Counted from the first letter of the stretch, positions 42,094 through 52,894 are shown. The stretch is DNA of 64,000 nt from Dermanyssus gallinae (GCA_003439945.1 QVRM01002204.1:265001-329000), one strand, 5' to 3'. Program-made: numbers and translations. The notes: a model not told the origin generated them from the sequence alone.

Positions 42094-42128
<35 letters not shown>

Positions 42129-42219
42129 TGCCGCACAGGTGCCTTAGCGTTGAGAACATGGAATCAGCGGTCTTCACTCCGTTAGATAATACGTTTGCCC
42201 GACAAAAATTGATTTTGAA
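41896..42219. mobile_element. inverted-repeat element with TA expansion
   Basis: The arms are 49 bp (41896-41944 and 42171-42219) with four mismatches; weaker complementarity continues inward (TGTTCTC, AACGCTA). A TA-rich expansion at 41991-42126 fills the centre. The S1 counterpart (11950-12045) is much shorter. No transposase. It could be a MITE; target duplications are not clear. It ends 27 bp before the ATG of U220 copy 2. Confidence 0.75.
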
Positions 42220-42246
42220 GAGTGGGATAAGCTATGAGAGTCACAA

Positions 42247-42933
42247 ATGCGCGCGTGCAGGAATGTATACGAAAAACACTCTGACTCACATGTGAACAAT
42301 GTGGGTATTTATGTGCTGTATTGCCGATCTTTGCATCAGGGTAAGGAGCGCATCAACGACTACAAAACGCGCTCAACGATATATTACCTCGAAATATGCG
42401 ATAAACTTATTCGTGTCCAGAGACAGCTGGAAAATATTCCAGCCTCCGGCTATAGCAACATCAAAATCTCTGAATATTTTGCCGCATCAGCGATAGGTTT
42501 AAAACTAAACGAGCTAATAGGGTTCGTCTCTGTTTCGATCGTCGAAGTTCAAAAAGGAAGTAAATTGAAGCCTGCTGAAAACTACAACATTTATTTTTGG
42601 TATGGCGATAAAAAGTATCGGCTGTCGACTGAAAAACAGCTAATTGGATTTAGATGGCAGCGAGGCTATCCAAAGGGAGCGATACTGGTGAAATCACACA
42701 GCAGTCTTCTCGCGCCGGTACAGACGTCAGAAAATCTCTGGTGGGCACTGCCTTCCGCCTTGAGGCCGAAAGAAATAGTGAGTGTAGACCACGTTCATAA
42801 TCCCGATAGACTTCTGTTCCGACTGGGTACGGCGTCAACCTACACGGCCCTCATTCATGTTCAATGGATACATCGCTATGTGGAGAAGCCTAACGTAATA
42901 AATGACATTTTCTCAAAGGTAGTAGACGACTGA
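42247..42933 (+). CDS. unrecognised 228-codon ORF, family U220 copy 2
   Basis: ATG at 42247 (MRACRNVYEKHSDSHVNNVG). The S1 copy has a 2-nt difference upstream of the NNVG/NNMG point, so codons 1-18 are not conserved as protein and the true start is uncertain. From residue 20 it aligns with copy 1 end to end with one extra residue near position 46. Residues about 45-85 are very different from copy 1, while about 95-215 are nearly the same (KGSKLKPAENYNIYFWYG, NLWWALPSALRPKEIVSVDH, ALIHVQWIHRYVEKPN). No signal peptide, membrane segment or known motif. AATAAA at 42949-42954 follows the stop by 15 bp. Unknown function. Confidence 0.5.
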   Translation: MRACRNVYEKHSDSHVNNVGIYVLYCRSLHQGKERINDYKTRSTIYYLEICDKLIRVQRQLENIPASGYSNIKISEYFAASAIGLKLNELIGFVSVSIVEVQKGSKLKPAENYNIYFWYGDKKYRLSTEKQLIGFRWQRGYPKGAILVKSHSSLLAPVQTSENLWWALPSALRPKEIVSVDHVHNPDRLLFRLGTASTYTALIHVQWIHRYVEKPNVINDIFSKVVDD

Positions 42934-42948
42934 TCATCTAAAAACGTT

Positions 42949-42954
42949 AATAAA
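42949..42954 (+). promoter_or_regulatory. AATAAA polyadenylation-type signal of U220 copy 2
   Basis: AATAAA followed by TGTGTAGTGG, 15 bp after the stop; conserved after all three copies. Confidence 0.5.
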
Positions 42955-43129
42955 TGTGTAGTGGCTCATTATGACTTTTTTTTTCTTGGGATTAAGGCGT
43001 TACGGTTCTATTCACGGAAGCTAATCTTGCCTGGTACTATAGCCACCTTACGATTCTCAGACCGTATTAGTATTAGTGTAGGTTAGCATTGATCAGCACA
43101 TTCCTTGAAGTAAGTATATTCTAGCCGAA

Positions 43130-43740
43130 TCGACATGTTGGCTTCGACTTCATTCTATTATGACGGCATGCTGCGTAGCTTCGAACTGCAAGAAAGAGGC
43201 ATGTCAGTTTGTTGCATCCGACGCCGCCGGAGCGTGGTACGACGTAATCCCGTCCGTGCTCGTTGGCAGTAAGCTGGCCGATGATCGATTCCGCGCCGCC
43301 AGTGGCTTCAGTCTTGGGCTTACCATGTTTAGAAGCGAGGAATTTCCGTATCGTAAAACGATGGACGGGCGTTGGCCTGCACCGGCATAGTTGCACTAAG
43401 CTGGCCCAGCTGACGCAAGGCCGTCACGACGCCATCAAGAGCATCCTCGGGTGCGTTTTGCGACAAGCCGGCTATCGCGTTACACAGGCGCCAGGCCAAC
43501 TGCAGTGGAACGACAGGAGGCTACCGGATGGCCTTACCAGCCCGGACCAGGACCGTATTCGGCTGCCGCTGGAGTTGTACGTTACTTTCTCGGACACGAA
43601 AGACTTCGGCTATCGTGGACTGGAGCCAGCGCGGTCGTCCGCCACATCATGCACCAGCGGGAGATGCACAAACGGCGTCTATACGCATATCTTCTTGAAG
43701 ACCACGACGGCGTTCGTTTTCGAGATTTTAAGTTACAACA
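43130..43740 (+). mobile_element. RLE-B fragment (S2, second)
   Basis: A second RLE-B remnant in the arm: SDAAGAWYDVIPSVLVGSKLADD, the knuckle region with its first Cys pair degraded (FPYRKT for CPCGGT), HRHSCTKLAQLTQGRHDAI, RRLPDGLTSPDQDR and HQREMHKRRLYAYLLEDH. It ends in sequence that again leads to the U220 family. So S2 has two tandem RLE-B/U220 modules where S1 has one. Confidence 0.75.
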
Positions 43741-43805
43741 TTTCACTTATAAGTTCTGGTGCACATGCGTTTGTGGTACTTTAAGTTTATCTCTCTCCAA
43801 AATCA

Positions 43806-44189
43806 CAATTTTGTAGTAAATTAAAACCTGCTGAAAACTACAGCATTTATCTTTGGTTTGGCGGTCAAAAGTATCGGCTGTCGACTGAAAAACTTCCAAT
43901 TGCACTTAGATGGCAGCGAGGCTTTCCAAAGGGAGCGATGCTGGTGAAATCACAGAGCAGATTTCTCGCGTCGGTACAGGCGTCGATAAACATCGCGTGG
44001 GCACTGCCGTCCTCCTTGAAGGCGAAGGAAATAGTGAGTGTAGACCACGTTCATGATTCCGATAGACTTCTGTTCCGATTGTACACGGCGTCAAGCTACT
44101 CGGCCCTTATTCATGTTCAATGGGTACATTACTATGTGGAGAAGCCTGATCTGATAAGTGACATTTACTCAGAGTCGGAGAGCGACTGA
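43806..44189 (+). pseudogene. U220 copy 3, N-terminally deleted
   Basis: Starts at SKLKPAENYSIYLWFGGQKYRLSTEK without a Met; a deletion fuses the inverted-repeat element's left arm directly to codon ~95 of the family. From there the frame is open to the stop at 44187-44189 (EKPDLISDIYSESESD). It is closer to copy 1 of the other arm than to its neighbour copy 2. The AATAAA at 44205-44210 is kept. Likely a pseudogene unless spliced to an upstream exon. Confidence 0.5.
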
Positions 44190-44219
44190 TCATCTAAAAA
44201 CGTTAATAAATGTGTAATG

Positions 44220-44695
44220 GCTCATTATGATATGTTTTTCTTGGGATGGAGGCGTTACTATTCTATTCACGAAAGCCCATTTTGCCTGGTACCATAGCCA
44301 CCTTACGATTTAAGACCGTATTAGTGTAGGTTAGCATTGATCAGTCCTTGAAGTACATATATTCTAGCTTATAGGCATGTTAGCTTCGTCACAACCGTTG
44401 AAGAGGCTTCGCGCATCTACCATACAAAGCGCCCTTCGACCAAGTAAGGCTTGTGCAGCCTAGACGCAAGAGACCAGACGGTACATACACGAAATGCGGT
44501 GTACGGCCAAGTAACATGAAAGTGCACCGTTTGTGCTCTGTGAAACTAATTTGTCTGCCATGCGACTGCACATTTCCTCGCCCGTTTACTTTATCCGGGA
44601 CATCTAAACAAATTAATCATTCCAGTCATCGTCTAGTTCTGTCAGTCGTCCGGCGCAATCGCGTTTGGTTTAGCTCTATGTAACCATGTCGAAAA
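44220..44695 (+). other. duplicated stretch, no gene recognised
   Basis: Collinear with 10860-11210 (S1). Short open frames only. Confidence 0.4.
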
Positions 44696-45835
44696 GTGCA
44701 AGTACCTCAGGCATGTAACAGGCTGACCATTGCACTCGACGACCCTAGCTGTAGAGAGTACCACATGAATAGTGAACACTGCAAAGGTACTGTGTTAACC
44801 TCAGTCTTACGCAAAGGCCTTTTAAACTCTCGCCGTAACATTTTAAACTGGAAAGTATTACAGGAAGAAACCACGCTCGGACATCTAAAATACAAGCACC
44901 TACTAGCGCGTCAGTATTTCACCCGCGCCCGGAGATCTGCGTCCAAAGATAAAGCTGCCCGACACTATGAAGTTAAGTATAGGAGGCTGCTTCCTACTCG
45001 GTTCCCTGCCCCAAAATATTCCTACTCGGACCAAGGAAGAACATCGCAGAGGCACGTCTTTGGGACTTTGAGGCGAGGAACGTCCTGTTTTCAGATGCTC
45101 AGCACGCATAGAGCCACTCTACTATTCACGCCCTAAGGCGGATCCAAACGCAACTACACGTCTCTACCGCCGATGCGGACCTGGCCACTCATTGATACTC
45201 GCAGGCGACTTCAACGCATTGCACGTCACATGGGGCAGCCGCCGCATTACGGACCGAGGACAGGGCCTACTGGACTGGCTGTCGGGCCAGGTTTTGGCAC
45301 TTGCCACTAACAGCGACGAGGTGAGGTTTGCGCGTCGCGGCCAGATATATATTTTCCTGATCTAACGCTGGCTGGAACGGCCAACATCCAGGACTAAGTG
45401 GTACAAAAGACGGAGGAGAGCCCCAGCGACCACCACTACATCACCTTTCAGATAACGCCGCCAAACAGACCAGAGGACCGCCGATACTGGCAAATGCGAC
45501 ACATTAGTTAGAAACTACTAACAGACACTCTCAAAGGACGGCTCACTTGCCTCGGCGATGTGCCCCTCGACGAGGATGATCTAACGGTAATCATAACAAT
45601 AGCTCGTCAGGTGGCCGACGGTCGGGTCAGACAAGGAGATCTAAGGAGGGCCTCCGCTAAATACCGGTGGAGCCCAGAAATTGGACCACCGCTGCGCTTG
45701 ACATCAAACAGTCAGGGAGAGGGGGCAAGTCTACTGCTCTTGGCGGATGTGTTCCCCGGGAGCCTCGGGGAGGCGCGAGAGGACTCGAAGAGAGGCCCTT
45801 GTCTTCTCTTGCAGTATGTTCTTAAAAGCTTGGCT
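44696..45835 (+). mobile_element. R1/I-like non-LTR fragments, S2 copy
   Basis: Contains RRNILNWKVLQEE (44830-44880, endonuclease end), KYKHLLARQYFTRARRSASKDKAARHYEVKYRR spread over 44890-44990, the endonuclease box LILAGDFNALHVTWGS (45195-45245) with GLLDWLSGQ, and MPLDEDDLTVIITIARQVAD (45560-45640). It is the counterpart of 9400-10870, missing two internal blocks present there. Stops occur throughout the endonuclease part. Order of pieces relative to a normal element is scrambled. Confidence 0.55.
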
Positions 45836-45959
45836 CACTTTGTTTCAGCCTGATATTGATTCCGTTATTTTCGTAGTGAGGTCGTGTAGGTTAAGAGCTG
45901 GATTGTTACTTAAAAACTCTGTTAGGCTTGCGCGCTACTCCGCCCATGACGGCGTTCTT

Positions 45960-47210
45960 AGAGGGGTTATTAATTACCGCGGGGTAATTCCGGAAGAGCT
46001 GTATGGATTCCGAGCTGGGCGGTCTAATGACGCTCAGCGGGTACTTTAGTGCCGAGGCGCCTTCATGTACGCCGTCTACGTGGACTTCCGCTCAGTGTTT
46101 GACTCGGCACCAAGAGACAAGATCATTGCTAAGCTGGCCGAGGCAGGTGTGCCCTCCAACATTCTGCATCTGCTGGCCGCTATCCTCTAAGAGAACCCCA
46201 TCTCGATCGACGACGGCGTGGCCGAACTCGACCTCTTCCTGCAGACGACGGGCTTCGCACAGGGCGACAACCTGAGCCCTCTGTTGTTCTCAGTGCTGCT
46301 GGCCGACCTCCCTCGCCAGGTGGAGGGCACCCGTAATATGGTGCAGGTCCTGATGTACGCTGACGACGTAGTGCTTTACAGCACGTCAAGGTTACATCTA
46401 CAGCAGACCCTGGCAAGGCTCGCGACCTACGTGCAGGGCATCGGTCTCGAGATCAACCTGTCCAAGACCGAGGCTATGAAGTTCCGCAAGGGAGGTCGGA
46501 TAGCTGGCAACGACACTCTGCGGCTTGCCTCGACGGAGCTCGCTCAAGTATGTTAAAAGCTTCAAGTATCTCGGCATCGTCATGCCCTCCAACGGCCGTT
46601 CATTTACAGAGCTCATCACGGATCGGGTGAGGAATGCGCTAGTGGCATCTGTTGGGATACAGAAGCCGCAGCTGTTTTCTCTGAAAACTGCTCTCGGCCT
46701 CTTCGACCTCAAACTCGCCCCCGTCGCTTCTTACGGCATCCAGGTCATCTGAAGACAGCTCTCGCGGCAGCAACTTGACATGCTGGACTGCGTAAAACCG
46801 GCTTACCTCAAGCGTGTAATGGGTTTGCACTCTTCAAGCAAGAACCTCCTTGTGTATCTGCTGGCGGACATCCCGTTGTTCGTCGAGGATCTAAAGAGAC
46901 GTTTCAACCTGCCAGATCCTCCCGCATACAAGGAATTCATCCGCATGTGGGAGGACAAGATGGCGAATCGACCCGGACCTCTTTAACACGGGTGCCATGC
47001 GAGACAGCACCTGGAAGGACCTAGGCCGCACAAACCGCCACATAGTGACTAGTTTCGCGGTACACGGGTTTCACCACGTCCGGTGCGGGACACACGGCTT
47101 CTACGACCCTCATTCCTCATGTATATGTACTCGGTGCGGGGCCTACTGCACAAAGTATCACGGGGCAATTTGCCCACGTGTAGCCTCTTTAAGGAGCCTC
47201 TCGCATATTA
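45960..47210 (+). mobile_element. F1 non-LTR fragment, S2/S3 copy
   Basis: RT and C-terminal region: GVIPEELYGFRAGRS, VDFRSVFDSAPRDK (motif A), a stop before ENPISIDDGVAEL, then GFAQGDNLSPLLFSVLL and VLMYADDVVLYS (46218-46556), YVKSFKYLGIVMPSNGRSF (46525-46752), the thumb GLHSSSKNLLVYLLADIPLFVEDLKRRF (46780-46986) and the C-terminal FAVHGFHHVRC with knuckle CICTRCGAYCTKYHGAICP (47040-47190). The 3' end runs into an AAT tract. Four or five frame breaks. Confidence 0.85.
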
Positions 47211-47227
47211 TAATAATAATGATTATG

Positions 47228-47293
<66 letters not shown>
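47211..47293. repeat. (AAT)n microsatellite, F1 3' tail
   Basis: About 27 units, interrupted near its start; same position as the AAT/ATT tails of the other F1 copies. Confidence 0.95.
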
Positions 47294-47294
<1 letters not shown>

Positions 47295-47296
47295 CA

Positions 47297-47745
47297 ACTA
47301 CACTTGAACCGAGAGGTTTAGTGGCCGCTGGCGAAGGAAGACCTGATGGAGTGACCATTGCATTATGGTCACATGGAAAGTCCCTAGCTTGGGATGCAAC
47401 GGTTTCGTGCATAACCGCGGCTTCCTATTTACACCACAGCTCTGTTGAGCCGGGGTGTGTAGCAAAGCACGCGGCCGCCAGAAAACGGTTTAAATATGCT
47501 GGACTGGAAACAAGATATATTTTTGTGCCCATTGCCATGGAGACACTAGGACTAATCAGCAAGGGAAATGAAGCATTTCTCAAAGATTTGAGTAATGTCT
47601 TTACTTCGTTCGTGACCTCCTGAATTCGCGATTTCAGGAGGTCACGAACGACCGAAGAGAGGGTCAATTCTTAAGGCAAGCGTTGTCCTTGGCCGTTTGC
47701 AGAAGAAACGCGGCATCTATTTTAGGCGCCATGGAGTGAACTAAT
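47297..47745 (+). mobile_element. RLE-C fragment with a 19-bp hairpin
   Basis: Codes LEPRGLVAAGEGRPDGVT, SLAWDATVSCITAASYLHHS and [11 protein letters not shown], then stops at 47622 within a perfect inverted repeat (arms 47606-47624 and 47633-47651, 8-base loop). It resumes in another frame as [27 protein letters not shown]. Collinear with 25608-26012. The hairpin is absent from the S1 copy. Confidence 0.8.
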
Positions 47746-47807
47746 TATTTAAAAAACTTTGCAATAATACGTTCAGACCTCTCAACTGTAACATCGTTTA
47801 ACATGTA

Positions 47808-47862
47808 ATAATAATAAAAATTATTATTATTATTATTATTATTATTAAATATTATTATTATT
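47808..47862. repeat. AAT/ATT microsatellite
   Basis: Short self-complementary tract equivalent to 25433-25534. Confidence 0.85.
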
Positions 47863-49874
47863 TAGAGGGTTGTACAAGGGTTGCGATAACACATGTATTA
47901 GAATGAAGTGTGACTTTATTAAAGCCGCAAAGAAATAGGATGCCGTATCGGTTGAAGGCGAGCGTTGCGGACAAAGGAGCATCGGCAAGGTGCATGGAGC
48001 GCTAAAATATGCGACTCCCACCGTCGGTGTCAAGTATGTGTTTTGTAGGTTTGCCGAGTACCACACACGTTACTGCTAATTATCCGTGACGCAGGTGCAT
48101 CGTGCATTTTCGACACCTATCTATGCCTAAGAAGTGTAAACGTATGATACGATAAATTTAGAATTTGGTCATTTTAATCTGTGTGATAAATCCCTTCCAA
48201 AAACAGCGGTAAATCCTTTCCAAAAACAACAAACGAAATATTGCTTGCGCAAGAATGTGATTGACATCCCAAGCTTGTTCATAATATCCCTGGTCTCTTC
48301 TTTACATTCTGCACAACCATGACGGACACAGCAAAAAATGCTCGATAGGTACTATCTAGAATAGGTAGGTATCGTTTAGGTACTTCGATGTTTAGTCACC
48401 ATATTCTTCTCCAAGAGTCGAATTGTGGCAATGGTCATATACTGGTTCACTGCAGAACGCCTACAAATGTTTACTGTGCTCACCAGCAAAAGCTCTATAG
48501 ATTATTTTAGGCAATGGTTTTTCTATCACTAAAACGCTCCAGCCTTTAGAGCAGACAATATTAAGGCTTTTCTTGTCGCATACGGAATCACACTGTTGAA
48601 TGACTCAACTTATTGATCCGACCATGCACCGTGTAAATTATCCTCTTTATAAAAAAAAAATAAGGGCATTTGCGCAAATGAGTATTTCAGACCATCGAGG
48701 GGGAGCTAGAGAACATCAAATCATAGTTTGTAGAATTGGTTTCGGCGCATGGTTTTAAATTGCCTAAAAAATACGCAGAAATCTAAATAATGATTCTACT
48801 TTTAGAGAAGAACGCAAAAATCTCTTCATCTATACTATATCCTTGCAAAAACCATGCAAAAATACGCCTGAGCAGGGAAACTGTTCTCTTCTATTTAGCG
48901 TTAACAACGAAGCTATTATATCAGCTCAAAATAAGGGTCACTCTTAGCTGTAAACAATAGTAATATTCTTAGCCGGCATTCGGTATTCTAGATTTCGTCA
49001 GAGCTATGTCACGCGGAGAGCACATTTTGAAGTGCAGGTCAACCACGTTGAAGCGCCGGCGATCTCGACGGAGTTCGTTGCAATGCGCAAGAAAGGGCGT
49101 CAGACGAATGCAATTTTGCAAAGGTCTACATACTCTTATCGGAAGCGGCCGAAATTGTAACGAAACTGAACTAGAAGACATCAAACACATCTACCAAATT
49201 ATCTTATATGCTACTCCTTACCTCGAAGCACTACTAAATCATTACATGCCCTACGTCAGCCAAGAGGTTTGTACCAGTTTTTTTTACATCTGAATATTGT
49301 AACGTCTTAACGTGTTTAATATTTATCCCACGTAAAACAGCATATGCACTTTTTCGCCTTAACGTTATTATATGCAGTAACATAACGTAAATTAACTATT
49401 TTTGCGCTTGCATAAAAGTGTATATTATACACGAATTTGAAATGTTTCACATTTAACTATGCTGAATAAAATATGGCGCAGACGCCTTAAGAATCTCTGT
49501 TTTACTTCTACCGCCACTTTCATAGATTTAGTCGTCGCATAAGGTTCCCACACAATGAAGTTTCCCACACTAATTATTTGGAGCAGTTATCAGGTTGGCA
49601 CTTTTGGAGTGGGGGCCGGGGGGGGGGGGGGGGGGGGGTTAAACCCGTATTTACAAGTGCTGCAAGGTGTATTGCATAATAAAGGATCGACACCATACTC
49701 TGATCTACTAATCCTTCAAGGGGCAGTTTGTAAATTTGCAATGTTGTTTCTCCAGACACTGGTACCGATAATCGGCTATTAGGAGTTCTCGGCTCGCAGA
49801 ATTTAAGTTGTTGTTAGGATTCGTCTCCACATTGCACGTTTTGAGTCTAAGCGAGACACTTGCTACGCTCCTCG
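47863..49874 (+). repeat. segmental duplication core, copy S3 part 1
   Basis: 47863-48055 matches 25245-25435; 48056-49874 matches S2 33291-33471, 37264-38530 and 40130-40460. It lacks elements K, F2 and Tc1, so it shows their empty sites. Contains U100 copy 3. A G-run (about 20 G) lies at 49617-49638. Confidence 0.85.
49006..49293 (+). CDS. unrecognised 95-codon ORF, family U100 copy 3
   Basis: MSRGEHILKCRSTTLKRRRS from ATG 49006. Shares SLQCARKGVRRMQF, LEDIKHIYQII, PYLEALLNHYMP and EVCTSFF with the other copies. One T fewer in the T-run at about 49278 ends the frame seven codons earlier than in copies 1 and 2 (SFFYI). Otherwise no indel relative to copy 2. Several substitutions replace conserved residues (AGK to ARK, KAL to KGL), so this may be the least constrained copy. 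Confidence 0.45.
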   Translation: MSRGEHILKCRSTTLKRRRSRRSSLQCARKGVRRMQFCKGLHTLIGSGRNCNETELEDIKHIYQIILYATPYLEALLNHYMPYVSQEVCTSFFYI

Positions 49875-51211
49875 GAAAAATTTATAGATAACTGGAATGA
49901 CAAGTAAAACGATGTATGAAACGCGGATGTTCCGTTATGAGCGTGTGTTTAAATAATAATAATAATAATACTTTATTTTAAACAAGGGTTTATTTTATCA
50001 ATAGATACATGTATCACAATTATCAATATATTACTTATATAATATCTACAATATTGCTTATATTATTCTTATTGCTTGAGTGTCGGTGACCACTCAACAT
50101 CATCTTGGCGTTGCCTCTCTGTAATTCTAATGACACTCTCTGTCGAAGGAAAGCGGTCGATCTTGGCTCCGCTGTGGCCTCGAAGAGCTTCTTCCCAAAC
50201 TTCTTTGTCAGTTTGAGTGCATCCTTGCCCCAAACGCCAGATAAATCGAGGCCGAACGCCATTACAACGTGGTCCTCAAGGAGATGCGCGTCTAAGCGCC
50301 GTTTGTGCATCTCCCGTTGGTGGATAATGTTGCCGACGCCCGCGTTGGCTAGCGCACGATAGCCGAGGGCGTACGTGTCGGAGGCGGTGACGTCTCATGC
50401 CAGCGGCTGATTGCGGTCCCAGTCTCGGCTGGTAAGGCCATCTGGTCGACGCTTGTCGTCGCTCTGTAGTCCACGAGGCTCCAGTGTGACGCGGTAGCCG
50501 GCTTGTCTGAAAGCGCACCCGAGGATGTCATTAATGGCATCGTGGCGGTCCTGCGTAAGCCCAGCCAGCTTAGTGCAACTAAGTCGGTGCAGGCCATGTT
50601 CATCCACCGTTCCACCACACGGGCATGCCTCTGTCTCAAACATGGCAATGCCAAGTCTGAGGCCACTGGCGGCACGAAAGTGGTCATCAGCCAGCTTACT
50701 GCCGACTAGCTCGGACGGAAACACGTCAAGCCACGCTCCGGCAGCGTCGGATGAAACCGCCTTCAGTCTAATGCTGTCTATATCTAACTCACAGGCAGAC
50801 AGAAGAGTTAAGTGGGTAGCCTGAGTGGCGATTTGGTCCCACCCCTTCTGCCTAGTGACCTGTTCCTCAGAAGGACGACCAGACTGACGCGCGTCCCAGA
50901 TCCGAATGGCGTCTTGTTGGTGGCTGATGAGTCCGCCGGTAGTAGCGGCCACTGCAGAGGCGCAGCTATGCGACGAAGCAAGAAAAGCGGGCAAGGCAAG
51001 GTCCGTGGCCGAGCGAATGCCCATTTCACCCAGCCGGACCGATAGGCTTGCCTGCATCCATGCCTTATCATCGAGCGTCAATTCAAGGATGTTTTCCAAG
51101 GCTCTCCTCACTTGGTCGTCGAGGTCCAAAGTTTCTGACGGAAAAAGGAAGGTAGGTGAGGTCCGTAGTACATACAGGACCTTAATAATAATAATAATAA
51201 ACTCAAGTAAA
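49875..51211 (-). mobile_element. RLE-B 5'-truncated insertion in S3
   Basis: Inserted in the S3 core, whose empty site is present in S2 (about 40465) and S1 (about 19075). A 4-bp CTCG occurs at both edges (49871-49874, 51212-51215). The 3' UTR region on the minus strand ends in an AAT-type run at about 49953-49970, followed by ~75 bp of unassigned sequence. The 5' edge is marked by an AAT run (51184-51200). Confidence 0.8.
50043..51180 (-). pseudogene. RLE-B C-terminal protein, long open copy with one nonsense codon
   Basis: The best-preserved RLE-B C-terminus, in one frame from VLYVLRTSPTFLFPSETLDL through the thumb, AGAWLDVFPSELVGSKLADD, the knuckle CPCGGTVDEHGLHRLSC, and LEPRGLQSDDKRRPDGLT. 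The open frame ends at 50395, where the Trp codon of the LAWDVTVSD motif is TGA. Codons downstream stay in frame (YALGYRALANAGVGNIIHQR, LFEATAEPRSTAFLRQRVSL, LELQRGNAKMMLSG) to about 50043. Thus one base change inactivates the endonuclease. The RT is absent by truncation. Confidence 0.8.
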
Positions 51212-52590
51212 CTCGTGATTCTTGGTTGCTCCTTGAAGGCAAGACTCCCTGCACTGCGCTCTTCCTCGTCGGCTTCGTACGACGTGCACAAATGCTGCAA
51301 AGTCCATTGGCCATAGAGTCGACAGATACTGATAAAGAGTTTGTTTTTCAGAATTTCTGCAGTCCCTCAACAGATATTGCAACTGTTGCTGGCAACAAAT
51401 CTTTGCTGGCGGCTGTTAAGCTTCTCAGCAGTAGCTGGAGAGTAGACGGGATAGTTCTCCCCCTCCCCCCCCCCTCCCTTCCCATTATATTGAGAAAAGG
51501 CAAAGGGCTTGTCTCCCTAGGTTACCCCAGCCGTCTGTATGATCGTGCCAGATATTTGCAGTATGTTCGTTTACGTTGTATCGTTCCTTTTTTCAAAATG
51601 CGAACTTGTTATTTTAAGGGTTACTCTGCAAGTCTTTCTACCGCTAGTTCAACAATATTTTCTCTCGGTGCCATTTCAAATGCAGATTTTAGGTTCCAAA
51701 CACTGCCTGAACGAAACTGATATTTGTAGTTTCCGTTATGTCCCCTAAACCGTTCTTTTGGTATTTATTTTCTTGCTGTTAAGTAGAAAGCCATCGAGTT
51801 GCTTTGCCGGCGTTTCAGAGATCGTTTTAAATATAAACATTAAAATGTTTTTTAAATATAAACATTGTTTAAATATAAATAAAAATTTAAATATAAACAT
51901 CGTTTGAATATAAATAAAAATTTAAATATAAACATCGTTTTAAATATAAAACAATGATTCCGTTCAAGCCACTTTTACTCAATTACCCCGCCTTCGTATA
52001 TTCATTGAAACCTGCTCAATATGGTATAAGTAACAGCCTCTCTTTCAGGTGTTTGTTTTGTATTAAATCGTTTCCGGGCGCCTTTCCCCATAAAGTATTC
52101 TCGATTACGGTCTCTCTGATTAAGATTCCTTGTGTTACTTGCGTTCTTACTTTATTTGTAGTCCGGTCCTAGAGTCCGTATTCTGTAAACCCCGTAGTAG
52201 TATCTACTCCTGCTCACATACTTGAAGAGTGCTCTTCAAGCTTTTGTTTCAATCGAACACTGCTTGTCCCGTGTCACCTTGTATATGTCGATGCGTTCCT
52301 GCTTCATAACAATAGGTCCAGTTCTTTTCTTCCTTCGTGGCATTGACCTAATGAGGTTGTGAGCTTATTCAGACTAACGACTGTACCTGTAGTCGCCTAT
52401 TGTCTACGCCCAATCGCTCCAAAAAGACTTATATTAAATTCAATTTGCACGAGCTAGATAACGCTAACTATATATTCATAACAATATGCTCTCAAATAAG
52501 GCACTCAATGTATCAAGAAACGGCTCGTCCACACTTGCTCTAGAACTGTGCTAAGAGGCGACCTTTGAAAAGCAACTGGTTCAGAATAGT
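51212..52590 (+). repeat. segmental duplication core, copy S3 part 2
   Basis: Matches S1 19075 down to 17895 (reversed), including the block at 52500-52590 that adjoins the truncated mariner in S1. Contains a local AT-rich repeat (AAATATAAACAT units, 51828-51955). No gene supported. Confidence 0.8.
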
Positions 52591-52719
52591 ATTAGCTAAA
52601 TTCAGATGACTTAGCCCTATCTGCTTTTTGCAGAAAGGACATAAATACGCGAAGAGTGCACCTCGCCTGCCTGCATCTGCTGCGAATATGTCTCTGGCCG
52701 ATGCCTCTGTAGTCACTCA

Positions 52720-52894
52720 AGATGGCCTAGTGGCAAAGCTTTTGCTTTGCATTCGGGAGGCCTGGATTCAAGACCCAGACCAGCCACTCTTGAATTGGTT
52801 TGCATGGTTTCCAATTTAGACAAGGTAAATGCCGGAGTGGATTAAAATCAGCCATGACATGAAAAAAACATACGCAGGCATTGCCTTACAAAAA

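Noticed and set aside
41846..42185. ORFs of about 100 codons on both strands
   Set aside because: Translations of the TA-rich centre of the inverted-repeat element.
47083..47412. Asn- or Ile-rich proteins around 47.2 kb
   Set aside because: Run-through translation of the AAT microsatellite after the F1 C-terminus.
52720..52800. functional tRNA gene
   Set aside because: Boxes are present but the cloverleaf stems do not pair convincingly; a SINE head fits better.
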